Of a stretch of DNA of 64,000 bases, positions 53,559 to 62,261 are shown piece after piece (positions within the stretch are counted from its first letter, which is position 1; each line of letters begins with the position of its first letter). Below the pieces are notes generated by a model. The model worked only from the letters and a program-made list of their open reading frames with translations. It was not told the DNA's origin and did no database searches. The position numbers and the translations under genes were made by a program. The stretch comes from Erythrobacter sp. (lineage in GTDB: Bacteria > Pseudomonadota > Alphaproteobacteria > Sphingomonadales > Sphingomonadaceae), in the NCBI GenBank assembly GCA_009993635.1, contig JAACTC010000006.1, positions 186,001 to 250,000 of the forward strand, given 5' to 3'.

Positions 53559-54877
53559 AAATCGCAATGGTCGGATCGGGCTATGTCGGCCTCGTCTCGG
53601 GCGCATGCTTTGCCGATTTCGGCCACGACGTGGTGTGCATCGACAAGGATTCCTCTAAGGTCGAACGGCTGCGCGACGGCATTATGCCGATTTACGAGCC
53701 CGGCCTTGCCTCGCTGGTGGAAAACAACGCGCGCGCGGGGCGGCTTTCGTTCACCACGGACCTGGCCGAAGGCATCAAGGATGCCGGCGCGATCTTCATC
53801 GCGGTCGGCACCCCCAGCCGCCGGGGCGATGGCCATGCGGACCTCTCCTTCGTTTACGCGGTGGCGAAGGAAATCGGCGAATCGCTCGCCAATGATGCGG
53901 TCGTGGTGACCAAATCGACCGTCCCGGTGGGCACGGGCGACGAGGTAGAGCGCATTCTGTCCGAAAGCCCGGCGATCATGCAGCGCGGGCTGAAAGCCTC
54001 GGTCGTCTCCAACCCGGAATTCCTGCGCGAAGGCGCGGCGATCGGCGATTTCAAGCGCCCCGACCGGATCGTGATCGGCGCGGAGGACGAATTCGGGCGC
54101 GAGGTGATGCGCGAAGTCTATCGCCCGCTGTTCCTCAACGAATCGCCCATCCTGTTCACCGGGCGGCGGACCAGCGAGCTCATCAAGTACGCCGCCAACG
54201 CGTTCCTCGCGACCAAGATCACCTTCATTAACGAAATCGCCGACCTGTGCGAGAAGGTCGGCGCGAACGTGCAGGATGTTGCGCGCGGGATCGGGATGGA
54301 CAACCGGATCGGCGCGAAGTTCCTGCACGCAGGGCCCGGCTACGGCGGCTCCTGCTTCCCCAAGGACACGCTGGCCCTGCTGAAGACTGCGGAAGATTTC
54401 GAAAGCCCGGTGCGGATCGTGGAAGCGGTGGTGAAGGCCAACGACAGCCGCAAGCGGGCGATGGGCCGCAAGGTCGTGGACGCGCTCGGCGGGCACGACG
54501 CCGCGCGTGGCAAGCGGGTCGCCATGCTCGGCCTGACGTTCAAGCCCAACACCGACGATATGCGCGACAGCCCGGCGATTGCCGTGGCGCAGACGCTGTC
54601 CGATGCGGGCGTCGAAATCGCCGCCTACGACCCCGAAGGCATGGAAATCGCCGCTCCGCTGATGCCCGATGTGGCGATGAAGGATAATCCCTATGCCGCC
54701 ATCGAAGGCGCCGACGCGATCGTGATCGTGACCGAGTGGGACGCGTTTCGTGCGCTCGATTTCAATCGGGTCAAACAGCTCGCCAAGGCGCCCGTGCTGG
54801 TCGACCTGCGCAATATCTACAATCCCGAAGACCTGCGTCAGGCAGGTTTCCACTACACCGGCGTCGGGCGCGACTAG
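53555..54877 (+). CDS. ugd: UDP-glucose 6-dehydrogenase
   Basis: 440 residues. The N-terminal Rossmann motif is GSGYVGLVSG (7-16). Catalytic K211 and N215 lie in ELIKYAANAFLA, and the thioester cysteine C267 in PGYGGSCFPKD. The C-terminal UDP-binding domain has LGLTFKPNTDDMRDSPA. It oxidises UDP-glucose twice to UDP-glucuronate for exopolysaccharide or lipid glycosylation. It is coupled to the phosphatase gene upstream. In this window it could supply sugar nucleotides to the envelope glycan genes, for example the NfrB cassette, but that link is inference. Confidence 0.97.
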   Translation: MKIAMVGSGYVGLVSGACFADFGHDVVCIDKDSSKVERLRDGIMPIYEPGLASLVENNARAGRLSFTTDLAEGIKDAGAIFIAVGTPSRRGDGHADLSFVYAVAKEIGESLANDAVVVTKSTVPVGTGDEVERILSESPAIMQRGLKASVVSNPEFLREGAAIGDFKRPDRIVIGAEDEFGREVMREVYRPLFLNESPILFTGRRTSELIKYAANAFLATKITFINEIADLCEKVGANVQDVARGIGMDNRIGAKFLHAGPGYGGSCFPKDTLALLKTAEDFESPVRIVEAVVKANDSRKRAMGRKVVDALGGHDAARGKRVAMLGLTFKPNTDDMRDSPAIAVAQTLSDAGVEIAAYDPEGMEIAAPLMPDVAMKDNPYAAIEGADAIVIVTEWDAFRALDFNRVKQLAKAPVLVDLRNIYNPEDLRQAGFHYTGVGRD

Positions 54878-54946
54878 ACGGCTACCGCGCCGATCGCTTG
54901 CCCCTGTATCCGGGCCGCCCTAGGCTGCCGGATCGCACGCCTCTGC

Positions 54947-55477
54947 GTGTTCGAACAGGGAGGGGGCAAACCCATTATTTCACTGGCGCGTTTCATCCTT
55001 TCGGTGGCTCTCGCAGCCACACCGCTGGCACCGGTGTGCGCGCAATCGGCGTTCTCGAACGAAGCGGTGCTGCCGTATTTCTCGACCCAGAACATCCGGC
55101 CCGCGCTGGAGGCAGAAGGTGCCATCGCGATCGAGGACGACGTCAGCGAGAACGGCAATGCTTATGTGCGCGCGACGTTCGACGACAACCGCATCATCGT
55201 CGCCACGCCGCGCGCCTGTGGGGATGACGGGCAATGCCGCGGGCTCAGCCTGCGCGCCTTCTGGCGGACCTCGCCCGAGATGAGCGAGGGCGAGCTGCGC
55301 ACTGCGATCGACCAGTTCAACGACAATGCGGTCGCGCTGGGTCAGCTGTTCAACCGCGATACGGTGGTGCTGTCGTTCTACCTGATCGGCGACTACGGCC
55401 TGGCGCAGGGCAATCTGCGCGTTTCGACGCTGGTGTTCCTCAACAATCTCGACAGCTTGCGCCGCGCCACGCAGTGA
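54947..55477 (+). CDS. Exported YbjN-domain protein
   Basis: 176 residues if started at GTG 54947. The signal peptide (IISLARFILSVALAATPLAPVCAQ) begins about nine codons later. A near-perfect GGGAGGGGG lies six nt before an ATT codon at about 54974, so initiation at ATT is possible. The mature part has the YbjN pattern: FWRTSPEMSEGELRTAIDQFN, NRDTVVLSFYLIGDYGLAQG, LVFLNNLDSL. YbjN proteins are linked to stress and sensory regulation in enterics, but an exported form suggests another role. It lies downstream of ugd with a 69-bp gap. Confidence 0.75.
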   Translation: MFEQGGGKPIISLARFILSVALAATPLAPVCAQSAFSNEAVLPYFSTQNIRPALEAEGAIAIEDDVSENGNAYVRATFDDNRIIVATPRACGDDGQCRGLSLRAFWRTSPEMSEGELRTAIDQFNDNAVALGQLFNRDTVVLSFYLIGDYGLAQGNLRVSTLVFLNNLDSLRRATQ

Positions 55478-55482
55478 GGTGA

Positions 55483-55866
55483 TGCCAGGAGGCCTGTAAG
55501 CCGGGTTCTGTTCCCGTCTTGCGACGGGCGGCAACCATTCATCTAGGCGGCCTGTTGCCAGACCGCTCCAGCAGCCAACCCGGACCTCCTCGGAACGAAG
55601 CGTTCCTGCCATTTCTGGCGCGGGATCCCTATTCGGCCTTGCTCCGGGTGGGGTTTGCCATGACGGGCCCTGTTACCAACGCCCCGGTGCGCTCTTACCG
55701 CACCCTTTCACCCGTGCCTGTGCCCTTTAGGGGCCATCGGCGGTATACTCTCTGTGGCACTTTCCCTGTGGTTGCCCACGGCGGGCGTTACCCGCCACCC
55801 TTACTTCGTGGAGCCCGGACTTTCCTCGCGTGCTTACGCACCCGCGGCTGCCCAGCCTCCTGGCAG
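55483..55866 (-). ncRNA. rnpB: RNase P RNA (bacterial type A)
   Basis: On the minus strand the 5' arm CCAGGAGG (about 55863-55856) pairs with 3' CCTCCTGG (about 55491-55484) to form helix P1. The universally conserved GAGGAAAGTCCGGGCTCC lies near the 5' end (about 55829-55812), and ACAGAACCCGGCTTACAGGC lies at the 3' end; together these form the P4 core. The intervening hairpins (GCGGGTAACGCCCGC, GGCCCCTAAAGGGC) are as expected. Ends are approximate. A GCTATAT box at about 55872-55878 on the minus strand could be the -10. The RNA is the catalytic part of tRNA 5' processing. Confidence 0.95.
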
Positions 55867-55900
55867 CGCCGATATAGCGCGCAAATCCCGAATAGATAGA

Positions 55901-56635
55901 CTAGCGCGCCAGCCCCCGGTCGCGGTCGAGCAGCAGCTGGAACAGGATCGCGCGGATCTCGCCGTCGATCTCTCCGTCGATCAGCTCGGGCCGCCAGCGC
56001 CGCTGGAACGCCTCGACCGCCTTGCGGCCATCGGTGATGTCATACCCGAAGCGTTCCATCGCGAGGTAGAACGATCCGTCATTGTCGAACGGATCGCCCA
56101 GCTCCAGCCTGGTCGGACGCGGCAGGCACAGGCCGAGGTCCGCCAGCCGGGCCCACGGAAACAGCTCGCCCGGGTCGATCTTGCGCTGCGGCGCGACATC
56201 GGAATGTCCCACCACGTTGGCGCGCGGCACATCGTGCCGCTTCACGATGGCATTCAGCAGCGGCACCAGTGCGGCGATCTGCGGATCGGCAAAGGCGCGA
56301 TAGCCATGCGCGTGGCCGGGATGGTCGAGCTCGATCCCGATGCTGACCGAATTCACATCCGATTCGCCGCGCCAGTAGGATACGCCCGCGTGCCAGGCGC
56401 GCTTTTCCTCTGGTACCAAACGGGTGACCTCGCCCGCCTCGCTGATCAGGTAATGCGCGGAAACCTTCGCCTCGGGGTCGGTCATCCGCTCTATCGCGGC
56501 GTCCGGTCCCTCCATCTCGGTATAGTGGATCACGACCATCGAAATGGCCGCATTGCGCTCGTCGTAATTGGGAGAGAACCGTTCGCGATGGACCAGTTCG
56601 CGCATGGCATCGTCGTCCATCGCGCGATCCGTCAT
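55901..56635 (-). CDS. N-acetylmuramoyl-L-alanine amidase (AmiD-type, amidase_2 fold)
   Basis: 244 residues from ATG 56635, overlapping the chpT stop (ATGA). The amidase_2 zinc site is evident: VVIHYTEM (H37), then WHAGVSYWRGESDVNSVSIGIEL, and the late histidine-aspartate VVGHSDVAPQRKIDPG (H144, D154). A C-terminal peptidoglycan-binding-like segment (DITDGRKAVEAFQRRWRPE) follows. No signal peptide is visible, so it may act on imported muropeptides during recycling. It is translationally coupled to chpT, an unusual pairing with a cell-cycle regulator, and lies next to rnpB. Confidence 0.92.
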   Translation of the reverse strand: MTDRAMDDDAMRELVHRERFSPNYDERNAAISMVVIHYTEMEGPDAAIERMTDPEAKVSAHYLISEAGEVTRLVPEEKRAWHAGVSYWRGESDVNSVSIGIELDHPGHAHGYRAFADPQIAALVPLLNAIVKRHDVPRANVVGHSDVAPQRKIDPGELFPWARLADLGLCLPRPTRLELGDPFDNDGSFYLAMERFGYDITDGRKAVEAFQRRWRPELIDGEIDGEIRAILFQLLLDRDRGLAR

Positions 56636-57279
56636 TGCGCGTGCGGCAGGTTTGCGCCGAGCACCAGCGTGCCTGCATCGGCGTGGGTCTGGATGTTGCC
56701 GCCCAGCCGTCCGGCAATCAGCGACAGCAGATGCGCCGGCGCGGTGCGGCCGGTCAGCTCCGTCGGGTCCAGCCTGCCCGCCAGCGCCTCGCCGATCTGC
56801 GGATCGAAGGCGATCTTGGTGCCCGCCGCGCGAACCACGATCTCGGTCACATCGTCGCGTTCCTCCGCCCCGATGTCGAGCGTGCCGCCGCGCACCAGCG
56901 CGTCGAGCGCGATGTGGGCGAGGTTGAGCAGCACCTTGACCGCGGGCTTGGAAAACGCCGGTGCCTCGATCTGCCAGTTGAGCGTCACCCGCTTGGCATC
57001 GGCGGCCAGAGTTTCGATCACCGCCTTGGGCTCGTCGATGGAAACCTGTTCGCCGAAACCGCCCGCAGCACCATAGGCCAGGCGGAAGAACTTGAGCTTG
57101 GCGGCGCTGGTCTGCGCGCTTTGTTCCAGCAGCTCGAAACAGCGTTGCCGCATCTGCGGGTCCTGCTCGTCCGCCAGCAGCTCCAGCCCGTTGGACAGGG
57201 CGCCCACGGGCGAGAGCATGTCGTGGCACAGCCGCGAACACAGCTGGCTGGCGAGCAGCAGGGGATCGGTTTCGCTCAT
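56632..57279 (-). CDS. chpT: Histidine phosphotransferase ChpT
   Basis: 215 residues from ATG 57279; the frame continues 11 codons into the regulatory element without support. The phospho-acceptor is H19 in SQLCSRLCHDMLSPVGALSN. The second half is a degenerate HATPase-like domain (VKVLLNLAHIALDALVRGGTL, LLSLIAGRLGGNIQTHADAGTLVLGANLP). ChpT dimers pass phosphate from CckA to CtrA and CpdR, controlling the cell cycle in alphaproteobacteria. A GTGTCA-repeat element lies 26 bp upstream. Its stop overlaps the amidase start, suggesting co-translation. Confidence 0.92.
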   Translation of the reverse strand: MSETDPLLLASQLCSRLCHDMLSPVGALSNGLELLADEQDPQMRQRCFELLEQSAQTSAAKLKFFRLAYGAAGGFGEQVSIDEPKAVIETLAADAKRVTLNWQIEAPAFSKPAVKVLLNLAHIALDALVRGGTLDIGAEERDDVTEIVVRAAGTKIAFDPQIGEALAGRLDPTELTGRTAPAHLLSLIAGRLGGNIQTHADAGTLVLGANLPHAQ

Positions 57280-57304
57280 CGCAAGGCTCCGGTTTTCTGC
57301 GCCG

Positions 57305-57325
57305 TGACACACCTGACACAGTGTC
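57305..57325 (-). promoter_or_regulatory. GTGTCA-repeat element, copy 3 (upstream of chpT)
   Basis: In gene orientation this is G + ACACTGTGTCAGGTGTGTCA, with CTTTTTGAG a few bases upstream. It is 26 bp before the chpT ATG. The sequence and orientation match the copies before the crotonase gene and queE. Function unknown. Confidence 0.55.
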
Positions 57326-57408
57326 CAGGGCTCAAAAAGTCGGCGCGCGCGAGATGCGGCGCGAACCGGGCGGACAAACTGGATTTCGCATAGATCATCG
57401 CCGCCTGC

Positions 57409-58167
57409 CTAGCGCGGCTGGACCGCGTAGGAAAGCGCCTCGAATCCCTCCTCCCCATCCCTGAAGAAGCGGACCTCCTGCTGGCCGATGATAGCCCACA
57501 CCCTGCCATCGCGCGCGGCGCTCGCGCGGTCGGTGGCCGAGGGCGTCGGATCGCCCGTGGGGTGGGAGTGGTAATAGCCGATCACCTGCGGACCGCCGCT
57601 GCGCGCATCCTTGTGCGCAGCGATCAGCGCGGCGGGATCGATCTCGAAATGGGTTGCCGGGTCGGGGTGGACATTGGCGGCGGGTTGCGCGCGGGTGATC
57701 CGCCCGCTCTCGCCGAGCAAGAGCCCGCAGCATTCATGGGGGTGGGCTTCGCGCGCGCCGGCGTGGATGGTTTGGATGGCTAGAGGATCAACAACCACAC
57801 GAACCTTCCCTTCGACAAGCTCAGGACGAGCGGATCGGTGGAAGTGCTCCCCTCCCCGTTCGTCTTGAGCTTGTCGAAAGGCGGAGGGGGAGTTGGAACG
57901 CGCGAGCCGAGAAACGTCATCCCACCGCTCGGCGATCAGCGCTTCCTTCTTCGCTCTCGACCAGCCCTTTACCCGGCGTTCCGATGCAAGAGCTTCCTCG
58001 CGAGACACGAAATCCTGCGACCAGACATGTTCGACGGGCAAGCGAGACTTCGTCCAGTCGCTGCCTGCACCAGCCGCGTGCTCGGCGATCCTGATTTCCA
58101 AATTGTCGGTATGGCCGGTGTAATAAGACCCGTCCGCACATCGCAGGATGTAGACGTAGAAAGCCAT
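57409..58167 (-). CDS. GIY-YIG domain joined to JAMM (M67) metallopeptidase through repeat elements
   Basis: One 252-residue frame with two unrelated domains. Residues 1-92 are a GIY-YIG/UPF0213 endonuclease-like domain (FYVYILRCADGSYYTGHTDN, SREEALASERRVKGWSRAKK). Residues about 124-252 are a JAMM/M67 metalloprotease with E145 in HECCGLLLGE, H200-S-H202 in YYHSHPTGDP, S210 and D213. The linker (about 95-121) is the translation of two inverted dispersed repeats (AFRQAQDERGG and RPELVEG). In most relatives these are separate genes. The JAMM part could still be made alone from GTG 57798 behind GAAGGGAAGG. So this is either a true fusion or two genes lacking an intervening stop. Confidence 0.8.
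   Translation of the reverse strand: MAFYVYILRCADGSYYTGHTDNLEIRIAEHAAGAGSDWTKSRLPVEHVWSQDFVSREEALASERRVKGWSRAKKEALIAERWDDVSRLARSNSPSAFRQAQDERGGEHFHRSARPELVEGKVRVVVDPLAIQTIHAGAREAHPHECCGLLLGESGRITRAQPAANVHPDPATHFEIDPAALIAAHKDARSGGPQVIGYYHSHPTGDPTPSATDRASAARDGRVWAIIGQQEVRFFRDGEEGFEALSYAVQPR
57808..57833 (+). repeat. Dispersed repeat copy C (inside GIY-YIG/JAMM frame)
   Basis: CCCTTCGACAAGCTCAGGAC continuing GAGCGG. It encodes the RPELVEG part of the linker on the minus strand and is inverted relative to copy D. Confidence 0.8.
57857..57881 (-). repeat. Dispersed repeat copy D (inside GIY-YIG/JAMM frame)
   Basis: CGTTCGTCTTGAGCTTGTCG continuing AAAGG. It encodes AFRQAQDERG of the linker and pairs with copy C 23 bp away to form a hairpin. 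Confidence 0.8.
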
Positions 58168-58190
58168 GCTGCGAGTGTAGTGCCAGTTCG

Positions 58191-58217
58191 CCCTTCGACA
58201 AGCTCAGGACGAACGGG
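58191..58217 (+). repeat. Dispersed repeat copy E
   Basis: CCCTTCGACAAGCTCAGGAC continuing GAACGGG, the best-matching copy, in the gap between the GIY-YIG and rluD genes. Confidence 0.85.
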
Positions 58218-58240
58218 AGGCGGGTGAAATACCCTAGCCT

Positions 58241-58262
58241 GTTCGTGATGAGCCTGTCGAAC
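58241..58262 (-). repeat. Dispersed repeat copy F
   Basis: GTTCGTGATGAGCCTGTCGA continuing AC, inverted to copy E with a 23-bp spacer. E and F form an inverted pair like A/B and C/D. Confidence 0.75.
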
Positions 58263-58322
58263 CGCGAATGCCGCGCCAATCGCACCCCTCCGGCTGGCCG
58301 GGTAAGCCATCCGCTCAGGACA

Positions 58323-58346
58323 GGCTTCGACAAGCTCGAGACGAAG
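58323..58346 (+). repeat. Dispersed repeat copy G (degenerate)
   Basis: GGCTTCGACAAGCTCGAGAC continuing GAAG, 15 bp before the rluD start codon. It is a diverged single copy. Confidence 0.65.
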
Positions 58347-58360
58347 AGTATGTGATAGCC

Positions 58361-59299
58361 ATGAGTGAAATCGTCACCGGCACCATCCCCACCCCCACCC
58401 GCCTCGACAAGGCGCTGGCCGACGCCACCGATCTTTCGCGCGAACGGATCAAGGGGCTGATCGCGGAGGGCGCGGTGACGGTGGGTGGCAGACTCGCCGC
58501 ATCCCCTTCCGCCAAGGTGGAAGAAGGCACGCCATTCGCCATCGCCCTGCCCGCCCCCACCCCGCTTGAGGCCGAGCCGCAGGATATTCCGCTGGTGGTG
58601 GTTTACGAGGACACGGACCTGATCGTGGTCGACAAGCCTGCGGGCATGGTGGTGCACCCGGCGGCAGGCAATCGCGACGGCACGCTGGTGAACGCGCTGC
58701 TGCACCATTGCCGGGGGCAGTTGTCCGGCATCAACGGGGTCGAACGGCCGGGCATCGTCCACCGAATAGACAAGGATACCAGTGGTTTGCTGGTCGTTGC
58801 CAAGACCGATTCTGCGCACGAAGGGCTTGCCCGGCAGTTTGCCGACCATTCGATCGGCCGCCGCTACATCGCGCTGTGCGCGGGCAGGCCAAAACCGGCC
58901 GATGGTACGATCGACGCCCGCCTTGGCCGGTCCGACCGGGACCGCAAGAAGATGGCCGTTCTCCCACCCGATGCATCGCGCGGGAAGCACGCGGTGACGC
59001 ACTACAAGACAATCGAATCTTGGGGCGTTGCAAGCAAACTTGAATGCCGGCTGGAAACCGGGCGCACGCATCAGGTGCGCGTTCACTGCGCGTCAATCGG
59101 TCATCCGCTATTAGGGGACCCACAATATGGACGCGATCCCAAGGCCTTGAGGCCAATACTCGATGCCCTGGGTTTTCATCGGCAGGCGCTGCATGCGGCC
59201 AGCCTCGGCTTCATCCATCCCGCAAGTGGCGAACGGCTCGAATTTCAGGCTGACCTGCCCCGGGACATGCAGGAACTGATCGACGAAATCGCTCGTTGA
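58361..59299 (+). CDS. rluD: RluD-type 23S rRNA pseudouridine synthase
   Basis: 312 residues from ATG 58361. The frame reaches back to 58268 through repeat sequence and is not credible there. An N-terminal S4 domain (RLDKALADATDLSRERIKGL) is followed by LVVVYEDTDLIVVDKPAGMVVHPAAGN, the catalytic HRIDKDTSG at 134-142 (D137), and ETGRTHQVRVHCASIGHPLLGDPQYG. RluD makes the pseudouridines of helix 69 (1911, 1915, 1917). It is paralogous to the rluC-type gene at 33477-34649. Repeats crowd its upstream region, and rpoH follows. Confidence 0.93.
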   Translation: MSEIVTGTIPTPTRLDKALADATDLSRERIKGLIAEGAVTVGGRLAASPSAKVEEGTPFAIALPAPTPLEAEPQDIPLVVVYEDTDLIVVDKPAGMVVHPAAGNRDGTLVNALLHHCRGQLSGINGVERPGIVHRIDKDTSGLLVVAKTDSAHEGLARQFADHSIGRRYIALCAGRPKPADGTIDARLGRSDRDRKKMAVLPPDASRGKHAVTHYKTIESWGVASKLECRLETGRTHQVRVHCASIGHPLLGDPQYGRDPKALRPILDALGFHRQALHAASLGFIHPASGERLEFQADLPRDMQELIDEIAR

Positions 59300-59315
59300 A
59301 ATCGATGAACACCGC

Positions 59316-59343
59316 TCGAAATTTCTCGCGCGGCGACCTATAA
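59316..59343 (+). promoter_or_regulatory. Candidate promoter of rpoH
   Basis: TCGAAA (59316-59321) and CTATAA (59338-59343) are 16 bp apart. They lie about 90 nt upstream of the rpoH GTG and just after the rluD stop. The boxes are compatible with a housekeeping or heat-shock sigma site. Confidence 0.4.
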
Positions 59344-59432
59344 GGAAAGATGTGGCCCAGCCATTCGGATGCCCATCAGGGGTCCGTGCCCAATCGGGGG
59401 GGGCGGGTCGACATGGAAAGGTTAGGGACGAA

Positions 59433-60338
59433 GTGAGTAAAAGCAAGGCAGTAGCCATACCGGCCCTTGGCGGAGAGCAGAGCCTCAACCGCTATTTGTC
59501 GGAAATCAAGAAATTCCCCGTGCTGACGGCCGAGCAGGAATACATGCTCGCCAAACGGTACGAAGAACACGAAGACCCCGAGGCGGCGGCACAGCTCGTG
59601 TCCAGCCACCTGCGGCTCGTGGCCAAGATCGCGATGGGCTATCGCGGCTATGGCCTGCCCGTGTCCGATCTGATTTCGGAAGGGAACGTCGGCCTGATGC
59701 AGGGCGTCAAGAAGTTCGAACCCGAACGCGGCTTCCGCCTCGCGACCTACGCGATGTGGTGGATCAAGGCGAGCATCCAGGAATACATCCTGCGCTCGTG
59801 GAGCCTCGTGAAGATGGGTACCACCGCCGCTCAGAAGAAGCTGTTCTTCAACCTGCGGCGGATGAAGAAGAACCTCGACGCGTACGAGGACACCGATCTG
59901 CATCCCGACGATGTGAAGAAGATCGCAACCGACCTCGGCGTGCCCGAGCAGGAAGTGATCAACATGAACCGCCGGATGCTGATGGGCGGCGACAGCTCGC
60001 TCAACGTGTCGATGCGCGGTGAAGAGGAAAACGCCAGCCAGTGGCAGGACTGGCTGACCGACGATCGCCCGTTGCAGGACGAAACCACCGCCGAAACGCA
60101 GGAGGCGCAGGTGCGCCACGCCATGTTGCTCGAAGCGATGGAATCGCTCAACGACCGCGAAAAGCACATCCTGACGGAGCGCCGCCTGACCGAAGACCCG
60201 CAGACGCTCGAAGAGCTGAGCAAGGTCTACGACGTGTCGCGCGAACGCATCCGCCAGATCGAAGTGCGCGCGTTCGAGAAGCTGCAGAAGGCGATGCAGC
60301 GCATCGCCGGCGAAAAGCTGATGCCGATCGCGGCGTGA
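59433..60338 (+). CDS. rpoH: RNA polymerase heat-shock sigma factor RpoH (sigma-32)
   Basis: 301 residues from GTG 59433 with AGGGACGAA upstream; the longer frame from 59352 is not conserved. Region 1.2/2 shows SLNRYLSEIKKFPVLTAEQE and GLMQGVKKFEPERGFRLATY, continuing AMWWIKASIQEYI. The RpoH box is present as QKKLFFNLRR. Region 4 is LTEDPQTLEELSKVYDVSRE followed by RIRQIEVRAFEKL. It directs heat-shock transcription, with clpB at 14561 a likely target. A strong terminator ends the gene. Confidence 0.97.
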   Translation: MSKSKAVAIPALGGEQSLNRYLSEIKKFPVLTAEQEYMLAKRYEEHEDPEAAAQLVSSHLRLVAKIAMGYRGYGLPVSDLISEGNVGLMQGVKKFEPERGFRLATYAMWWIKASIQEYILRSWSLVKMGTTAAQKKLFFNLRRMKKNLDAYEDTDLHPDDVKKIATDLGVPEQEVINMNRRMLMGGDSSLNVSMRGEEENASQWQDWLTDDRPLQDETTAETQEAQVRHAMLLEAMESLNDREKHILTERRLTEDPQTLEELSKVYDVSRERIRQIEVRAFEKLQKAMQRIAGEKLMPIAA

Positions 60339-60358
60339 CGGTTTAATCTGGTTCCAGG

Positions 60359-60394
60359 AAGGCCCCTGCCGCGTGCGGTCAGGGGCCTTTCTTT
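60359..60394 (+). terminator. Rho-independent terminator of rpoH
   Basis: AAGGCCCCTG and CAGGGGCCTT pair perfectly (10 bp) around CCGCGTGCGGT and are followed by TCTTT. It lies 20 bp after the rpoH stop. Confidence 0.85.
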
Positions 60395-60605
60395 GCCCGG
60401 CCTCTTGCAGGCGATGGACCAGCCCCCGGTAAACCGGCAGCAAGTGCCGCAGCCCCGCGTGGCGCTGTTCTGCGTTTATTGCCGGGCGCCTGCGGCGGCT
60501 CATGGCGCCCGCATGATCCTTGCGTCGGCGACGAAGCGAACTATCAACATCACCGCGCGACAGGTGTTGGCCTGACGCGCTGCTTTGCATGTATAGGCCC
60601 GTGCG

Positions 60606-61274
<669 letters not shown>

Positions 61275-61324
61275 GAGCCGGAGCGTCGCGACAGGGGCGA
61301 ACACTCTACAGGAGTAGCCAACAC

Positions 61325-62086
61325 ATGCACAGAATTGCTCTGCCCCTCACCCTCGCCGTTTCGCTCGCCGCGTGCGGAGGGCTGCCGTCGCCGCCCGCCA
61401 ACATGCCGCCGACGATACCTTTGAGCGAGCTGGAACCTGCCACCGACGACCCTTTCTCTGCCCTGGCCGAAGTGGACGGAACCCCCAGCGTCTCCGCCTC
61501 GACCGTCCGCAAGGGTGAAGTGCTGGCAACGATACCCATTCGCTACCGCCATACCGCCGTGCTCACGCAGGATGTGAAAGGCTACAGCATAACAGTATCG
61601 GGGACGCGGGTCGCCGCCGGGGCACCGGGATACTACGTTGGCAATTTCGGCAGCACGGGAGGCTATGGCCGGACGTCCGAAGTCAGCGACATGTGGTGCT
61701 TCTTCCGCGAAGCGAAGGAAAACGGGGATCCTGATCCGCTATGCCTTCTGCGCAACCAGACCGGCATCGCCGCGATCGCCCCGACCCGCCTGAGCCCCTA
61801 TTATTGGACAAGTTTTTCGCCCTTGAGCGGCTCGTTCAACTACGTCCACACCCCGATCTTCGAACGGCGCGAGGTTGCGATGCCCGTGTCGCTCGCGCTC
61901 GAATACCGTTTCGAGGGGTGGGATGAGGGCGTGCCCGAAGTCGATCTGTTCATTCGCGACAAGAAGGCCCGCACGCTGCGCGGCACGCCGGCGGGCAGCG
62001 GATCGTTCACGATCCCGACGATTGCAGGACCAATGCAAATCGCCCCGGTGGCGGGCGATCCAGCCGCAGCAAAAGTATCGCTCTAG
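61325..62086 (+). CDS. Lipoprotein of unknown function
   Basis: 253 residues from ATG 61325; the frame open further upstream overlaps mtgA as a shadow. A lipobox LAVSLAAC at 10-17 marks it as a lipoprotein. The mature part is beta-rich with aromatic turns (GYSITVSGTRVAAGAPGYYVGNF, SPYYWTSFSPLSGSFNY, MPVSLALEYRFEGWDEGVPE) and ends in PIAG-like proline and alanine stretches. Residues 22-45 are a P-rich tether. I do not recognise the family. It is co-directional with mtgA, 50 bp away, so an envelope role is plausible. Confidence 0.8.
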   Translation: MHRIALPLTLAVSLAACGGLPSPPANMPPTIPLSELEPATDDPFSALAEVDGTPSVSASTVRKGEVLATIPIRYRHTAVLTQDVKGYSITVSGTRVAAGAPGYYVGNFGSTGGYGRTSEVSDMWCFFREAKENGDPDPLCLLRNQTGIAAIAPTRLSPYYWTSFSPLSGSFNYVHTPIFERREVAMPVSLALEYRFEGWDEGVPEVDLFIRDKKARTLRGTPAGSGSFTIPTIAGPMQIAPVAGDPAAAKVSL

Positions 62087-62248
62087 ACCTGGCGGGTGAT
62101 CCGGCGGGCGCCAGCAGAGCGGACTTCCCAGGCTGCAATGCGATGACGCCGGTCCGCTCCGCATAGTTGGCCTCACCCGATCTGGCGGCAATACCCGATA
62201 TTTGTCAGTCTGTTGGCGAATAATGGGACAAATTATCGATCCGATTGA

Positions 62249-62261
62249 GATATGGCATATC
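62249..62261. promoter_or_regulatory. GATATG-G-CATATC palindrome upstream of the CDF exporter
   Basis: A perfect 6-1-6 inverted repeat lies in an AT-rich stretch (about 62190-62285) between the lipoprotein and CDF genes. This is the expected place for an operator. The AT-rich neighbourhood contrasts with the GC-rich window. The binding protein is unknown. Confidence 0.4.
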
